Of a DNA stretch of 64,000 nucleotides, positions 9,232 to 17,585 are shown in pieces. Under the pieces are notes generated by a model. The model made no database searches. It had not been told where the DNA came from and saw only the letters and a program-made list of their open reading frames with translations. The first letter of the stretch is position 1, and every line of letters starts with the position of its first letter. A program made the position numbers and the translations under genes. The stretch covers positions 1-64,000 of the forward strand of contig JALOAJ010000013.1 of the NCBI GenBank assembly GCA_023228885.1. Reading direction: 5' to 3'. The DNA is from Bacillota bacterium. GTDB lineage: Bacteria; Bacillota; Clostridia; Monoglobales; Firm-18.

Positions 9232-9251
9232 AATAGTGGTGTTATAAAAAC

Positions 9252-10151
9252 TTGGGTAACCTAACCCTGCCAATTAAATTTTTAGATGAATATTTGCCGA
9301 AGGCGGACCCTTCGTATATTGTCGTTTATTTGTATGCGTATCGTTTTGTTTCACAAGGCGAAAAAGCGCCGTCCAATTCCCAAATTGCGGCTGCTTTGGG
9401 GATAAAAGAAAGCGATGTTTCCGATGCAATGGGCTACTGGGGCAACCTTGGCTTTAATTTAGGCAGCAAAAAGGTTATCAAAACACTTCATAAAAGCATA
9501 TATACCCCCGGCGAGATAGCGCAAAGGGCAAAAAGCGATAAAAAATTGAGTTGGTTGTTTGAAGAAGCCCAAAATACATTGGGCAAAATTCTTTCAAGCG
9601 CCGATATGCTTACCTTGTTTTGGATTTACGATTATTTGGAGCTTAACCACCAAGTAATCATGCTTATTGTAAATTACTCTCAAAAAAATAATAAATCGTC
9701 AATGCGATATATCGAGCGTGTAGCTACCGATTGGGCAGATAAAGGCATAGATACGGTGCGCAAAGCCGAAAAACATCTTGCCATGCTTGAGGATAAACGC
9801 ACCTATGAATACAAAATTAAAAGGTTGCTCGGCATTTATGACCGCGACTTTACTCCAAGCGAAAAAAAGGTTGTTGAGCAATGGCAAAGCGAATTAAAGC
9901 CGTCTGATGAGCTTGTGTTGTCTGCTTTCGATATAAACATTGAGCGTACCGGGAAATTGAGCGTTAAATATATAAACGGAATATTAAAAAGCTGGGAAGA
10001 AAAGGGCATTAAAACGCCGGAGCAAATTTTACAAGACGACGGCGCCGCAAAGGGCGGCAAAGCTTCAAAATCAGTTAATTTTGAACAAAGGGAAGATATC
10101 GATTTCGATGCGAAAGAGCTTGAAATTCTAAAAAAACGCATGGGGCGGTGA
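9252..10151 (+). CDS. DnaD-domain replication initiation protein
   Basis: DnaD-type proteins act at primosome assembly, remodelling DNA and helping to load the replicative helicase at oriC or stalled forks. The 299-residue protein has an N-terminal winged-helix region (about 1-75, SNSQIAAALGIKESDVSDAM) and two C-terminal DnaD-like helical repeats (about 95-170 and 195-270). The second contains the YIERVATDW- and YINGILKSW-type motifs expected of this family. It begins with TTG at 9252, 20 bases after ilvB, with only a weak GGTG ribosome binding site, so the exact start is uncertain. It precedes the loader ATPase by five bases, and the two surely act together. Confidence 0.85.
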   Translation: MGNLTLPIKFLDEYLPKADPSYIVVYLYAYRFVSQGEKAPSNSQIAAALGIKESDVSDAMGYWGNLGFNLGSKKVIKTLHKSIYTPGEIAQRAKSDKKLSWLFEEAQNTLGKILSSADMLTLFWIYDYLELNHQVIMLIVNYSQKNNKSSMRYIERVATDWADKGIDTVRKAEKHLAMLEDKRTYEYKIKRLLGIYDRDFTPSEKKVVEQWQSELKPSDELVLSAFDINIERTGKLSVKYINGILKSWEEKGIKTPEQILQDDGAAKGGKASKSVNFEQREDIDFDAKELEILKKRMGR

Positions 10152-10155
10152 GACG

Positions 10156-11142
10156 GTGAGCAGCTACATAAGCGATATTTGCGATGAAATAAACAAACAA
10201 TATCGTGAAATTCGGGATGCAAACAAGAAAAAACAAGAAAAAGTTATTGCAGAAATATATTCAAAAATCCCGCGTATTAAAAAAATTGATGAAAAGATAA
10301 GCGATATAGCGCTGAATGTCGCATCCGATGTGTTAAACGGCGATGCAAGCCCGCAAAGGGCGGTGCAAAAAATGCAAGCAGACATCAAAACGCTAACAGA
10401 TGAAAAAACAAGGCTGCTTATTAACTCAAATTACCCTGTTGATGTGATGAAAGATATATATTGCTGTGACAAATGCCGTGACAGAGGTCATGTTGACGGC
10501 AGCCGCTGTTCGTGTTATTTGCAAAAAAGAAATATAATTTTGCAAAAACTTTCAAATATAAAAATAAGTGAAAAAAATTCATTCGATAAGTTTAATGTTA
10601 ATTTATTTTCAGATTTGGCAGATGCAAAATACGGGGTGTCGCCTCAGGAAAATATTCGCTCGGTTTATAAAATCGCATTATCCTTTGCGCGGGGGGAGGA
10701 TGGCTCGCCGAACAATTTGCTGTTTTACGGGGCAACCGGCTTGGGCAAAACATTTACCTCCGATTGCATTGCAAAAAGCTATATCGAACAGGGTAAAACG
10801 GTGTTTTACATGTCGGCGCCGAAGATGTTTTCCATATTTGAAAATTATAAATTCGGCAGGGACATTTCGGCTGCAACACAAAGGATTATCTCATCTGTAA
10901 ACAGCTCTGAGTTGTTAATAATAGACGATTTGGGAACGGAATTTCGCAATTCGTACTCCGACAGCATTTTGTTTGATATAATAAATTCAAGAATCATTGA
11001 AGAAATGCCGATGATAATAAGCACAAACCTTTCTATTAAGGATTTGAAACATATATATTCCGAAAGGATTTGTTCGCGCATTTTAGGTTATTTTAATGTT
11101 GTTTTGTTTTTTGGAGAGGATTTAAGGCTAAAAGGTATATAG
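10156..11142 (+). CDS. DnaI/DnaC-like helicase loader ATPase
   Basis: An AAA+ ATPase of the DnaC/DnaI/IstB group that would deliver the replicative helicase to DNA. The 328-residue protein has a coiled-coil N-terminal part, a zinc-binding cluster near residues 96-115 (CCDKC...CSC), Walker A GATGLGKT at 192-199, Walker B LLIIDDLG with D257/D258, and a sensor-type ISTNLS motif. The zinc cluster and the adjacent DnaD gene favour a chromosomal DnaI-like loader over an IS21 IstB protein; no transposase is nearby. It starts with GTG. Confidence 0.85.
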   Translation: MSSYISDICDEINKQYREIRDANKKKQEKVIAEIYSKIPRIKKIDEKISDIALNVASDVLNGDASPQRAVQKMQADIKTLTDEKTRLLINSNYPVDVMKDIYCCDKCRDRGHVDGSRCSCYLQKRNIILQKLSNIKISEKNSFDKFNVNLFSDLADAKYGVSPQENIRSVYKIALSFARGEDGSPNNLLFYGATGLGKTFTSDCIAKSYIEQGKTVFYMSAPKMFSIFENYKFGRDISAATQRIISSVNSSELLIIDDLGTEFRNSYSDSILFDIINSRIIEEMPMIISTNLSIKDLKHIYSERICSRILGYFNVVLFFGEDLRLKGI

Positions 11143-11163
11143 AAAGCGGGTAGGGGTGAGAAT

Positions 11164-12000
11164 TTGCTTGATTTCATATATAAAATGGCACAATTTATAC
11201 GGCTGCAAGACCTTTTAGATGTTATTATAGTTGCATACCTTATATATAAAGCGATAGGGCTGCTTAGGGAGACACGGGCAATGCAGCTAATCAAAGGAAT
11301 CGTTGTGTTGCTTATTATTTTTCAAATAAGCACATGGCTGCAGCTTGGCGTGTTAAAATATTTGCTGCTGAACACCTTTCAATACGGTGTTATTGCTATG
11401 CTTGTGGTTTTTCAGCCCGAGCTTCGCAGGGCGCTTGAAAAAGTGGGCAGAAGTAAATTCGGCGAGGTTTTTAATATTTTAAACCCAAACTCGCCCGAAG
11501 TTATTACAAAAATGGTTGAAAAGGTAACGGACAGCGCAAGCACCCTTTCAAAAAATCGGATAGGCGCTTTAATTGTTATTGAGCGTAAAACAAAAATCGG
11601 TGATATTGTCCGCACAGGAATTACAATAGATTCTGAAATAACGGCGGAATTGCTTGTCAGTATATTTGTTCCCAACACGCCTTTGCACGATGGCGCGGTT
11701 GTGTTGCGCGAGAACAGAATAATGGCGGCAGGCTGTTTTTTGCCGCTAACGCAAAATCAAGACTTGACGTCAGAACTTGGCACACGACACCGCGCGGCGC
11801 TGGGCATGAGCGAAACATCCGACTCGGTTGTTGTTGTTGTATCAGAAGAAACAGGGAAAATCTCGCTTGCTCTTGAGGGTTCGCTTACACGAAACCTAAC
11901 GGTGGAATCCCTTGCAAGGGCATTGCTCAAAATTTTAATTCCCGATTCCGGCAAAAAAGAAAACAGGAAGATTCTTTTGTGGGGAGGGAATAAAAATTGA
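11164..12000 (+). CDS. cdaA: CdaA, membrane diadenylate cyclase
   Basis: CdaA (also called DacA) makes the second messenger c-di-AMP from two ATP, controlling potassium, osmolyte and cell-wall homeostasis. The 278-residue protein has three N-terminal membrane helices (about 17-85) and a DAC domain (about 95-245) with both signature motifs, DGA at residues 176-178 and RHR at 208-210. The TTG start at 11164 is supported by a purine-rich AGGGGTGAG just upstream. The gene overlaps cdaR by four bases, the classical cdaA-cdaR order. Confidence 0.93.
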   Translation: MLDFIYKMAQFIRLQDLLDVIIVAYLIYKAIGLLRETRAMQLIKGIVVLLIIFQISTWLQLGVLKYLLLNTFQYGVIAMLVVFQPELRRALEKVGRSKFGEVFNILNPNSPEVITKMVEKVTDSASTLSKNRIGALIVIERKTKIGDIVRTGITIDSEITAELLVSIFVPNTPLHDGAVVLRENRIMAAGCFLPLTQNQDLTSELGTRHRAALGMSETSDSVVVVVSEETGKISLALEGSLTRNLTVESLARALLKILIPDSGKKENRKILLWGGNKN

Positions 12001-12938
12001 AAAACTTCTTGCAATCGGATATAGTTTCAAGGTTAATTGCATTTGTACTTGCAATAGTTGTATGGATTTATGTTGTTGTGCTTTTGGACCCTCCGATAGA
12101 CATAACCTTTGGCGATATACCCATTTTATACACCAACACGGTTGACCTGACAAAGGGGGGCTATATTTTAACAAATGAAAAAACCGATACCGTTTCGATT
12201 AAGGTGCGCGGTTCACGCACCATGCTTGCCAAAATAAATAAATCGGAAATAACCGCTTTTGCGGACTTAAACGGATACTACCAAACGGGCACAATTACAA
12301 TTCCCATTTCCGTGAGGCTGCCTTTTAGCGAACTTAGCGTTATTGAAAAAAAGCCATACGGCGTTAATGTAACGCTTGATAAAATTGTTACCCAAAGTTT
12401 TCCCGTTACCGTTGAAATAATCGGCATTCCCGAGACAGGGTTTGAGGTTTATGAATCAATAGCATCCCAAAGCGTTGTTGAACTTCAAGGCCCCGGGGAA
12501 CTGGTGGCGTCAATTGAGCGGGTTGTGGCAACGGTTGATGTAAGCGGCGTAAACGATGATATACTGGTAACAAGGGAACTGGGTTTTTACAATACGAACG
12601 GAGATGCCGTGTTAAATAAATATCTAACTTCCGCTCCAAACATGGTAGAGGTTAGATGCGAGGTGCTGAAACGAAAGACGATTGCAATAAACCCGATAAT
12701 AAAAGATGCGGCAGAAGGCTTTGATGCAACAGTTATTTCAAGCGGTCAAATAACCATACTTGGGCGTCCGGATGTTTTGGAACACATCACACAGGTTGAT
12801 ACGGCGCCGATAAACGCAAGCGGTATAACAAAAACCACTAAAGTTACCGCACAGCTGGATTTGCCGGCAAATACCTTCGCTTTGGGCAACATAAGTGAGG
12901 TCACCGTTGAAATTAGGCAAAATGTAGCACAGCCCTAA
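11997..12938 (+). CDS. cdaR: CdaR (YbbR-domain) regulator of CdaA
   Basis: CdaR is a membrane-anchored extracytoplasmic protein that binds CdaA and modulates c-di-AMP synthesis. The 313-residue protein has one N-terminal membrane helix (about 10-30, LIAFVLAIVVWIYVVVLL) followed by YbbR repeats of about 85 residues each (roughly 35-130, 130-215 and 220-310). Translation starts at TTG 11997, inside the cdaA stop region, with GGGAGGG eight bases upstream. GlmM, the usual third gene of this operon, is absent; the next gene is the AraC regulator of the carbohydrate island. Confidence 0.9.
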   Translation: MKNFLQSDIVSRLIAFVLAIVVWIYVVVLLDPPIDITFGDIPILYTNTVDLTKGGYILTNEKTDTVSIKVRGSRTMLAKINKSEITAFADLNGYYQTGTITIPISVRLPFSELSVIEKKPYGVNVTLDKIVTQSFPVTVEIIGIPETGFEVYESIASQSVVELQGPGELVASIERVVATVDVSGVNDDILVTRELGFYNTNGDAVLNKYLTSAPNMVEVRCEVLKRKTIAINPIIKDAAEGFDATVISSGQITILGRPDVLEHITQVDTAPINASGITKTTKVTAQLDLPANTFALGNISEVTVEIRQNVAQP

Positions 12939-13077
12939 ATTAAAAGCTGAAGAATGCATAAAACTGAACTCATTTGCATGATGGAATATTTCATCGTGGA
13001 GTGTTGAAGTAATACACAACGAAATGGCACCTAACTTTTTATACACCAGCTAAAATTCTTTATAAGGAGGGGTGGGG

Positions 13078-14718
13078 GTGATAAAAAGAAAGTATTTGTT
13101 TAAAATTTTTATTGCATTTTTTGTCATTGCTTTCACATTTTCTCTCCTTACAGCAATTATTTATTTTCGTTCAAGTTTAAAGCTTGCCAATTTAAGCCTT
13201 AGCAGCCAGGAAAAACTTTTTATGACCCAGTTAAAAGAAAAAATAGATTTAAAAGTGAACATGTCACGAACCTTGGCTGAAAGGGTTTTTGCAAGTGATG
13301 TTATGCTTGATTATTCGCATGATGACGATGCAAATCCTATTATTTTGTTAAATACATCTAACGAGCTTAAAAAACACTTTAATTATGATGTGCAACTGGG
13401 CGTTTCAAATATGAAAAATGGCAGGGTGATTATACAAGGCACCGCTTTAACTATGAAGGATTTTTATAAGACCATTGGGTTTGACCAGTTACGATGGCAA
13501 GAAATTGACGCCTACTGGGATAAAGGAAACGGGCAATATGTTATTGCAAACACAAACCAAGACTCATGGTCAGAGAGTTTTCTTACAATTGCTCAAAAGA
13601 TGCCGTTATCCAACGGAGAAAGTCTTCTTGTTTTCTTTTCTTTTTATCTTAAAGATATATTCAAAGGTGTTGATTTTTCAAATGGCGAAGGGTTTATAAT
13701 ATTAAGCGACAAGGAAATAAAATGCTGGTATTTTGATAAGGGTATGAACATTGACGATGACAAAACAATAGATATTATTAATTTGGGGCTAAGAAACGAT
13801 ACCTTACAGCAAGGCAAGTTTGTCAACGGTTCCGTTGAATATGGGTTGCATTCCCTTCAATCGGAAAGTTTTATGGCAAAATTTCTTTATGTGACGCCAA
13901 TAAAGGATTACAAAGCAAGAATAATTATTGAGACCTTATTGGTTTGCATAGGTTTGGTTTTAATCAGCCTTACCATTATATACTATGCTTCGAAAAAGAT
14001 ATATTACCCGGTGGCTAAGCTTGTAAATATGTTTTCGGGGGGCGAACCGCTTTCCGGCAGCGAATTTAGTTTTATTGAAAAGTCAATAACTGCGGTGCAT
14101 GACAACTACCAAAAGCTTTCATCGCTTATGGAAAGCAGCCAGCAACCGCTTAAAATAAAATTTCTTAAAGATTTAATTACAGGGTTGATTTTCGGAGAAA
14201 ACATTGATGAACAAATAGAAAAATTCAAACTTTATAACCTACGAGGAAGGTTAAGTATTGTCATTTTTGAGGTTTTGGAAACAGAAAAGTTTGAAAGTTT
14301 TTCTGATGTTGCTGCGCATGAAATTACCAAAAACATTAATGAACTTTTATTTGAGGAGCTTTCAAAGTATTTATATTGTGAAAAAATTGAACTAAGCAGC
14401 AGAAGATGTTGCTTTATTTTGGGAAATATAAACACATCTGTGCTTAAATCCAAGTTGGAATCTGTTCTCACCACCATTTCAACGGTGTTTGAAATTGAAG
14501 TTATTGCGGCATACAGTCCGGATGTTGTTAGTGTGCACGAGCTGGCTAAGTGTTTTTCTGATACAATGCTGACGCTTGAGTATAATTGGGGTGTTCAAAG
14601 AAAGTCGGTTATATCTAAAACGGATATAAAAGACTTTTTAAGCGACATTTATTATCCCCTTGATACAGAAAAGGGATTTGATAAATTATATTATCAGCGG
14701 CAAAAAGGAGCACGCTGA
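13078..14718 (+). CDS. Membrane-bound AraC-type regulator, N-terminal sensor part (frameshifted gene)
   Basis: This is the sensor portion of a YtdP/YesN-like transcription regulator. One membrane helix (about 9-30), a roughly 250-residue extracellular domain, a second helix (about 285-305) and a cytoplasmic linker are visible. The frame stops at 14716-14718 without a DNA-binding domain, which is found in the +1 frame just after. The intact paralogue at 37049-39289 shows the same order in one frame: its YYPGEIENRLINL segment matches YYPLDTEK here joined to LINYIIS of the other frame. Removing one G from the AAAAGGG run near 14669-14675 would restore one protein of about 750 residues. GTG 13078 is chosen because AAGGAGG (13064-13070) is seven bases upstream. 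It probably controls the importer operon that follows. Confidence 0.75.
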   Translation: MIKRKYLFKIFIAFFVIAFTFSLLTAIIYFRSSLKLANLSLSSQEKLFMTQLKEKIDLKVNMSRTLAERVFASDVMLDYSHDDDANPIILLNTSNELKKHFNYDVQLGVSNMKNGRVIIQGTALTMKDFYKTIGFDQLRWQEIDAYWDKGNGQYVIANTNQDSWSESFLTIAQKMPLSNGESLLVFFSFYLKDIFKGVDFSNGEGFIILSDKEIKCWYFDKGMNIDDDKTIDIINLGLRNDTLQQGKFVNGSVEYGLHSLQSESFMAKFLYVTPIKDYKARIIIETLLVCIGLVLISLTIIYYASKKIYYPVAKLVNMFSGGEPLSGSEFSFIEKSITAVHDNYQKLSSLMESSQQPLKIKFLKDLITGLIFGENIDEQIEKFKLYNLRGRLSIVIFEVLETEKFESFSDVAAHEITKNINELLFEELSKYLYCEKIELSSRRCCFILGNINTSVLKSKLESVLTTISTVFEIEVIAAYSPDVVSVHELAKCFSDTMLTLEYNWGVQRKSVISKTDIKDFLSDIYYPLDTEKGFDKLYYQRQKGAR

Positions 14719-14722
14719 AATT

Positions 14723-15337
14723 TTGCTTTCAAGAATTTTTAAAGAAAATTTCGAAATAAGAAATTTAGAAGGGGAAGCCGTTTCACAGTTTGTTTTTTCC
14801 ATAGCCTCAACCATTACCCGAATTATACAAATAGCGAAAATTCCTCATCATGCAATATCTGATGAAGGGATGGTTTTTTATCTTGAATTAAAAATGATTG
14901 CAGACAAAAAAGAACTTATGCTTAAAATAAGGGGCATTATTAACCGAATTATTGATTATATGTTTTTACATAAGGGAGCAGACGATAAAAAAACAGCCGA
15001 GGAAATGTTGGATTTTATTCATGTAAACTTCGATAAAGATATTTCTTTGACCGAACTTGCTAACAGCTTGAATTTATCTGCCGGTTATGCCAGTACATTG
15101 TTTAAAAGTATAACGGGCGAAAATTTTAAAGAATATTTAAATATCTACCGTGTTAAAAGAGCTAAAGAAAAGTTGCACGAAACCCCCAAAATAAAAATTA
15201 AAGATTTAAGCGCCTATGTCGGATGTAATAGCACAGGAACTTTTATCAGAATATTTAAAAAATACGAAGGCATCTCACCGGGGAAGTACATCGAAAGGGA
15301 GCTAAAACAACAAAATAAAAAACATATCAACGGTTAA
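14723..15337 (+). CDS. AraC-type regulator, C-terminal DNA-binding part (frameshifted gene)
   Basis: The AraC/XylS helix-turn-helix domain occupies about the last 100 residues (FIHVNFDKDISLTELANSLN ... GISPGKYIERE), with both HTH motifs intact. It continues the preceding sensor gene in the +1 frame; the open frame extends back to 14660. If translated separately, a TTG at 14723 is the best start, five bases after the upstream stop and 12 bases after AAGGAG. This could be a decayed gene, a one-base sequencing error, or a coupled two-protein regulator. The family role is activation of nearby polysaccharide-use genes in response to extracellular sugar fragments. Confidence 0.65.
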   Translation: MLSRIFKENFEIRNLEGEAVSQFVFSIASTITRIIQIAKIPHHAISDEGMVFYLELKMIADKKELMLKIRGIINRIIDYMFLHKGADDKKTAEEMLDFIHVNFDKDISLTELANSLNLSAGYASTLFKSITGENFKEYLNIYRVKRAKEKLHETPKIKIKDLSAYVGCNSTGTFIRIFKKYEGISPGKYIERELKQQNKKHING

Positions 15338-15381
15338 ATTACGATTAGCCATTCGTTAAAAACCGAACGGTATGTTTTTTT
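15317..15381 (+). terminator. Terminator after the split AraC gene
   Basis: A 10-base arm AAAAAACATA (15317-15326), overlapping the 3' end of the coding region, pairs with TATGTTTTTT (15371-15380). A CGGTT/AACCG pair lies inside. The descending arm ends in the T-tract. It separates the regulator from the importer operon. Confidence 0.65.
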
Positions 15382-15516
15382 GTTGTGTTAAGGTTTTCCG
15401 TTATATGAAATTTGTTTTTTCAATTGCATTGCAGGTGAATCAACACTTTTGAACATATTATAAAAAAGTAATCAGACAACATGTGAAGTTTTAAACATAA
15501 TCATAAAAAACGAGTA

Positions 15517-15545
15517 TATACAAAGGCATCTGCCTTATGTATAAT
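15517..15545 (+). promoter_or_regulatory. Promoter of the first importer operon with palindromic spacer
   Basis: TATACA (15517-15522) and a perfect TATAAT (15540-15545) are 17 bases apart. The spacer contains the 14-base palindrome AAGGCATCTGCCTT (15523-15536), a likely operator for a repressor or activator. The leader to the first gene is about 80 bases. The rest of the 293-base gap is AT-rich with no other recognisable element. Confidence 0.65.
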
Positions 15546-15631
15546 AGCGATGCAAGTGCAAGGGGTTTTAAAAAATCAAGATATACATAAAACAAAAATG
15601 AAAGCAAAAACGAGATGGGGGAAATATAGAG

Positions 15632-16585
15632 TTGCAAATTGTTAATAAACCAAGATTTATCACAAAAAACAAACGGTATTGCCGAAACTTGTTTAACGAT
15701 ATTTCACGGGATAGATATCTTTACTTATTAATGATACCGTTTATTGCTTATTATGTGCTTTTTTATTGGAGACCGATTTGGTCGATAAGGATAGCTTTTA
15801 TGGATTATAGCCTTTACAAAGGGTTTAAGGGAAGCCCGTGGGTGGGGTTTGAACATTTTATAGCTTTTTTTAAGGGTCCTTTTTTTTGGCGTACATTAAC
15901 CAACACATTTATGCTTAGCATATATTCGCTTATTATAGGGTTCCCTGCCCCTATCATTCTTGCCCTTTTGATAAACGAAGTTAGAAACAAAAAATTTAAA
16001 AAGATAACGCAAACTTTGACATATATTCCGCATTTCGTATCCACCGTTGTTGTTGTTGGAATTGTTATGAGCCTTTTATCTCCAACATCCGGGCTTATAA
16101 ATATGATAATAAAATTTTTTGGCGGAAATGAGATTTACTTTTTAGCTGAACCACGGTATTTTAGGATGATTTATACCTTGATGCACATGTGGCAAAGCAC
16201 TGGCTATTCCGCTATTATTTACATAGCCGCTCTTGCCGGGATTGACCAAGAACTGTATGAGGCGGCGGTAATTGACGGCGCAGGCAGGTGGAAACAAACA
16301 TTGCACATAACCATTCCATGCATATTGCCAACTGTTGTAATTATGCTTATATTGAAGCTTGGCACGGTAATGAATGTGGGTTATGAAGCGATTATTTTAC
16401 TTTACAATCCTATAATATACGAAACTGCCGATGTAGTAAGCACATATGTGTACCGTTCGGGGCTGCAAGAAGGGAGCTATTCTTTTTCTGCGGCGGTGGG
16501 TCTTTTTGATTCGGTAGTTAGCTTTTTATTGGTGTTTTTCTCCAATAAAGTGTCCAGATGGCTATCGGGAATAAGCCTTTGGTAA
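15632..16585 (+). CDS. Oligosaccharide ABC transporter permease, LplB/YteP type
   Basis: This is one of two membrane subunits of a CUT1-type importer, similar in kind to Bacillus YteP/LplB, which import pectin-derived oligosaccharides. The 317-residue protein has about six membrane helices and the EAA loop that contacts the ATPase (ELYEAAVIDGAGRWKQTLHI, about 211-230). The TTG start at 15632 follows a GATGGGGGA sequence about 10 bases upstream, so the start is moderately certain. No ATPase gene lies in the operon; such importers usually share an MsmX-type ATPase encoded elsewhere. Importer order is permease, permease, binding protein. Confidence 0.9.
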   Translation: MQIVNKPRFITKNKRYCRNLFNDISRDRYLYLLMIPFIAYYVLFYWRPIWSIRIAFMDYSLYKGFKGSPWVGFEHFIAFFKGPFFWRTLTNTFMLSIYSLIIGFPAPIILALLINEVRNKKFKKITQTLTYIPHFVSTVVVVGIVMSLLSPTSGLINMIIKFFGGNEIYFLAEPRYFRMIYTLMHMWQSTGYSAIIYIAALAGIDQELYEAAVIDGAGRWKQTLHITIPCILPTVVIMLILKLGTVMNVGYEAIILLYNPIIYETADVVSTYVYRSGLQEGSYSFSAAVGLFDSVVSFLLVFFSNKVSRWLSGISLW

Positions 16586-16695
16586 AACTGCACATGCGCA
16601 AAACGCCGTTTATACGCCTTGTCCGGCTCACGATAAGTGCGTAGGCGCAAACTTCATTATAACTATGTGAGCTCGGAAAGGCTATTGGTGCTAAG

Positions 16696-17571
16696 ATGAA
16701 CCTAACAAAGGGAGAGCGGCTGTTTTCAATTTTTAATTATATTTTTATTGGATTTTTATCCTTTTTTGCAATATACCCGTTTTTATATGTGTTAGCGTGT
16801 TCCGTGTCCGACACTATTTCGGTAGCATCGGGAAATGTGTATCTTTTCCCAAAATCTTTTAGGTTGGATGCATATAAGATGGTTTTGCAACAAAAGGAAA
16901 TATGGGTTTCTTATGGAAATACAGTTATTTACACTGTTTTCGGAACAATGTATAGCTTGTTTCTTACTATCTGCGGCGCATATCCTTTGTCAAAAGAGCG
17001 TCTTAGGGGCAAAAAGATATTCTCCTTTTTGCTGCTTATTACAATGTGGTTTCAAGCGGGAATAATTCCTACATATCTAAATCTTAAATCACTAAATTTG
17101 CTCAACCAAAGGTTGGGGGTTATAATAGGATTTGGCTGTACTGCTTTTTATGTTATCATTATGAAAACATATTTTGAAAGCCTTCCAATTTCAATGGAGG
17201 AGTCTGCCAAAATAGACGGCGCCAATGATTTGTCAATTTTGTGGAATATTATTTTGCCGCTTGCAAAGCCATCGATTGCCACAATTACGCTTTATTATGC
17301 TGTAAATAGGTGGAACTCCTTTTTCTGGGCGATGATTTTGTTAAGGGACAACAGCAAAATACCGCTTCAGGTAATGTTGCGAAAACTTATTATAGAAACT
17401 CAGGCGGGGGGTGTTTCGGAATCGGCAGTCAATATTACTAATTTGGGTTATAGCGCTGAAACAGTTATCTATGCAACAATAGTTGTGGCCGCTGTGCCGA
17501 TAATTGCATTGTATCCGTTTATTCAAAAGTATTTTGTTAAAGGTATAATGGTGGGAGCCATAAAAGGATAA
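16696..17571 (+). CDS. Oligosaccharide ABC transporter permease, LplC/YtcP type
   Basis: This is the second membrane subunit of the first importer. It is 291 residues with six predicted helices and an EAA loop (MEESAKIDGANDLSILWNII, about 174-193). It matches the YtcP/LplC branch of carbohydrate permeases by length and by the C-terminal FVKGIMVGAIKG ending. The 110-base gap before it has no recognisable terminator, so cotranscription with the preceding permease is likely. The lipoprotein gene follows after 14 bases. Confidence 0.9.
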   Translation: MNLTKGERLFSIFNYIFIGFLSFFAIYPFLYVLACSVSDTISVASGNVYLFPKSFRLDAYKMVLQQKEIWVSYGNTVIYTVFGTMYSLFLTICGAYPLSKERLRGKKIFSFLLLITMWFQAGIIPTYLNLKSLNLLNQRLGVIIGFGCTAFYVIIMKTYFESLPISMEESAKIDGANDLSILWNIILPLAKPSIATITLYYAVNRWNSFFWAMILLRDNSKIPLQVMLRKLIIETQAGGVSESAVNITNLGYSAETVIYATIVVAAVPIIALYPFIQKYFVKGIMVGAIKG

Positions 17572-17585
17572 GGAGTGTGTAAAAT

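Noticed and set aside
10156..11142. IstB-type ATPase of an IS21 element
   Set aside because: No IstA transposase or terminal repeats nearby; the DnaD-domain neighbour and zinc cluster fit a chromosomal helicase loader.
14660..14720. Programmed +1 frameshifting in the AraC gene
   Set aside because: No known +1 slippery context (such as a stop codon with slow decoding and internal Shine-Dalgarno) was seen at the site; a simple one-base indel explains the data better.
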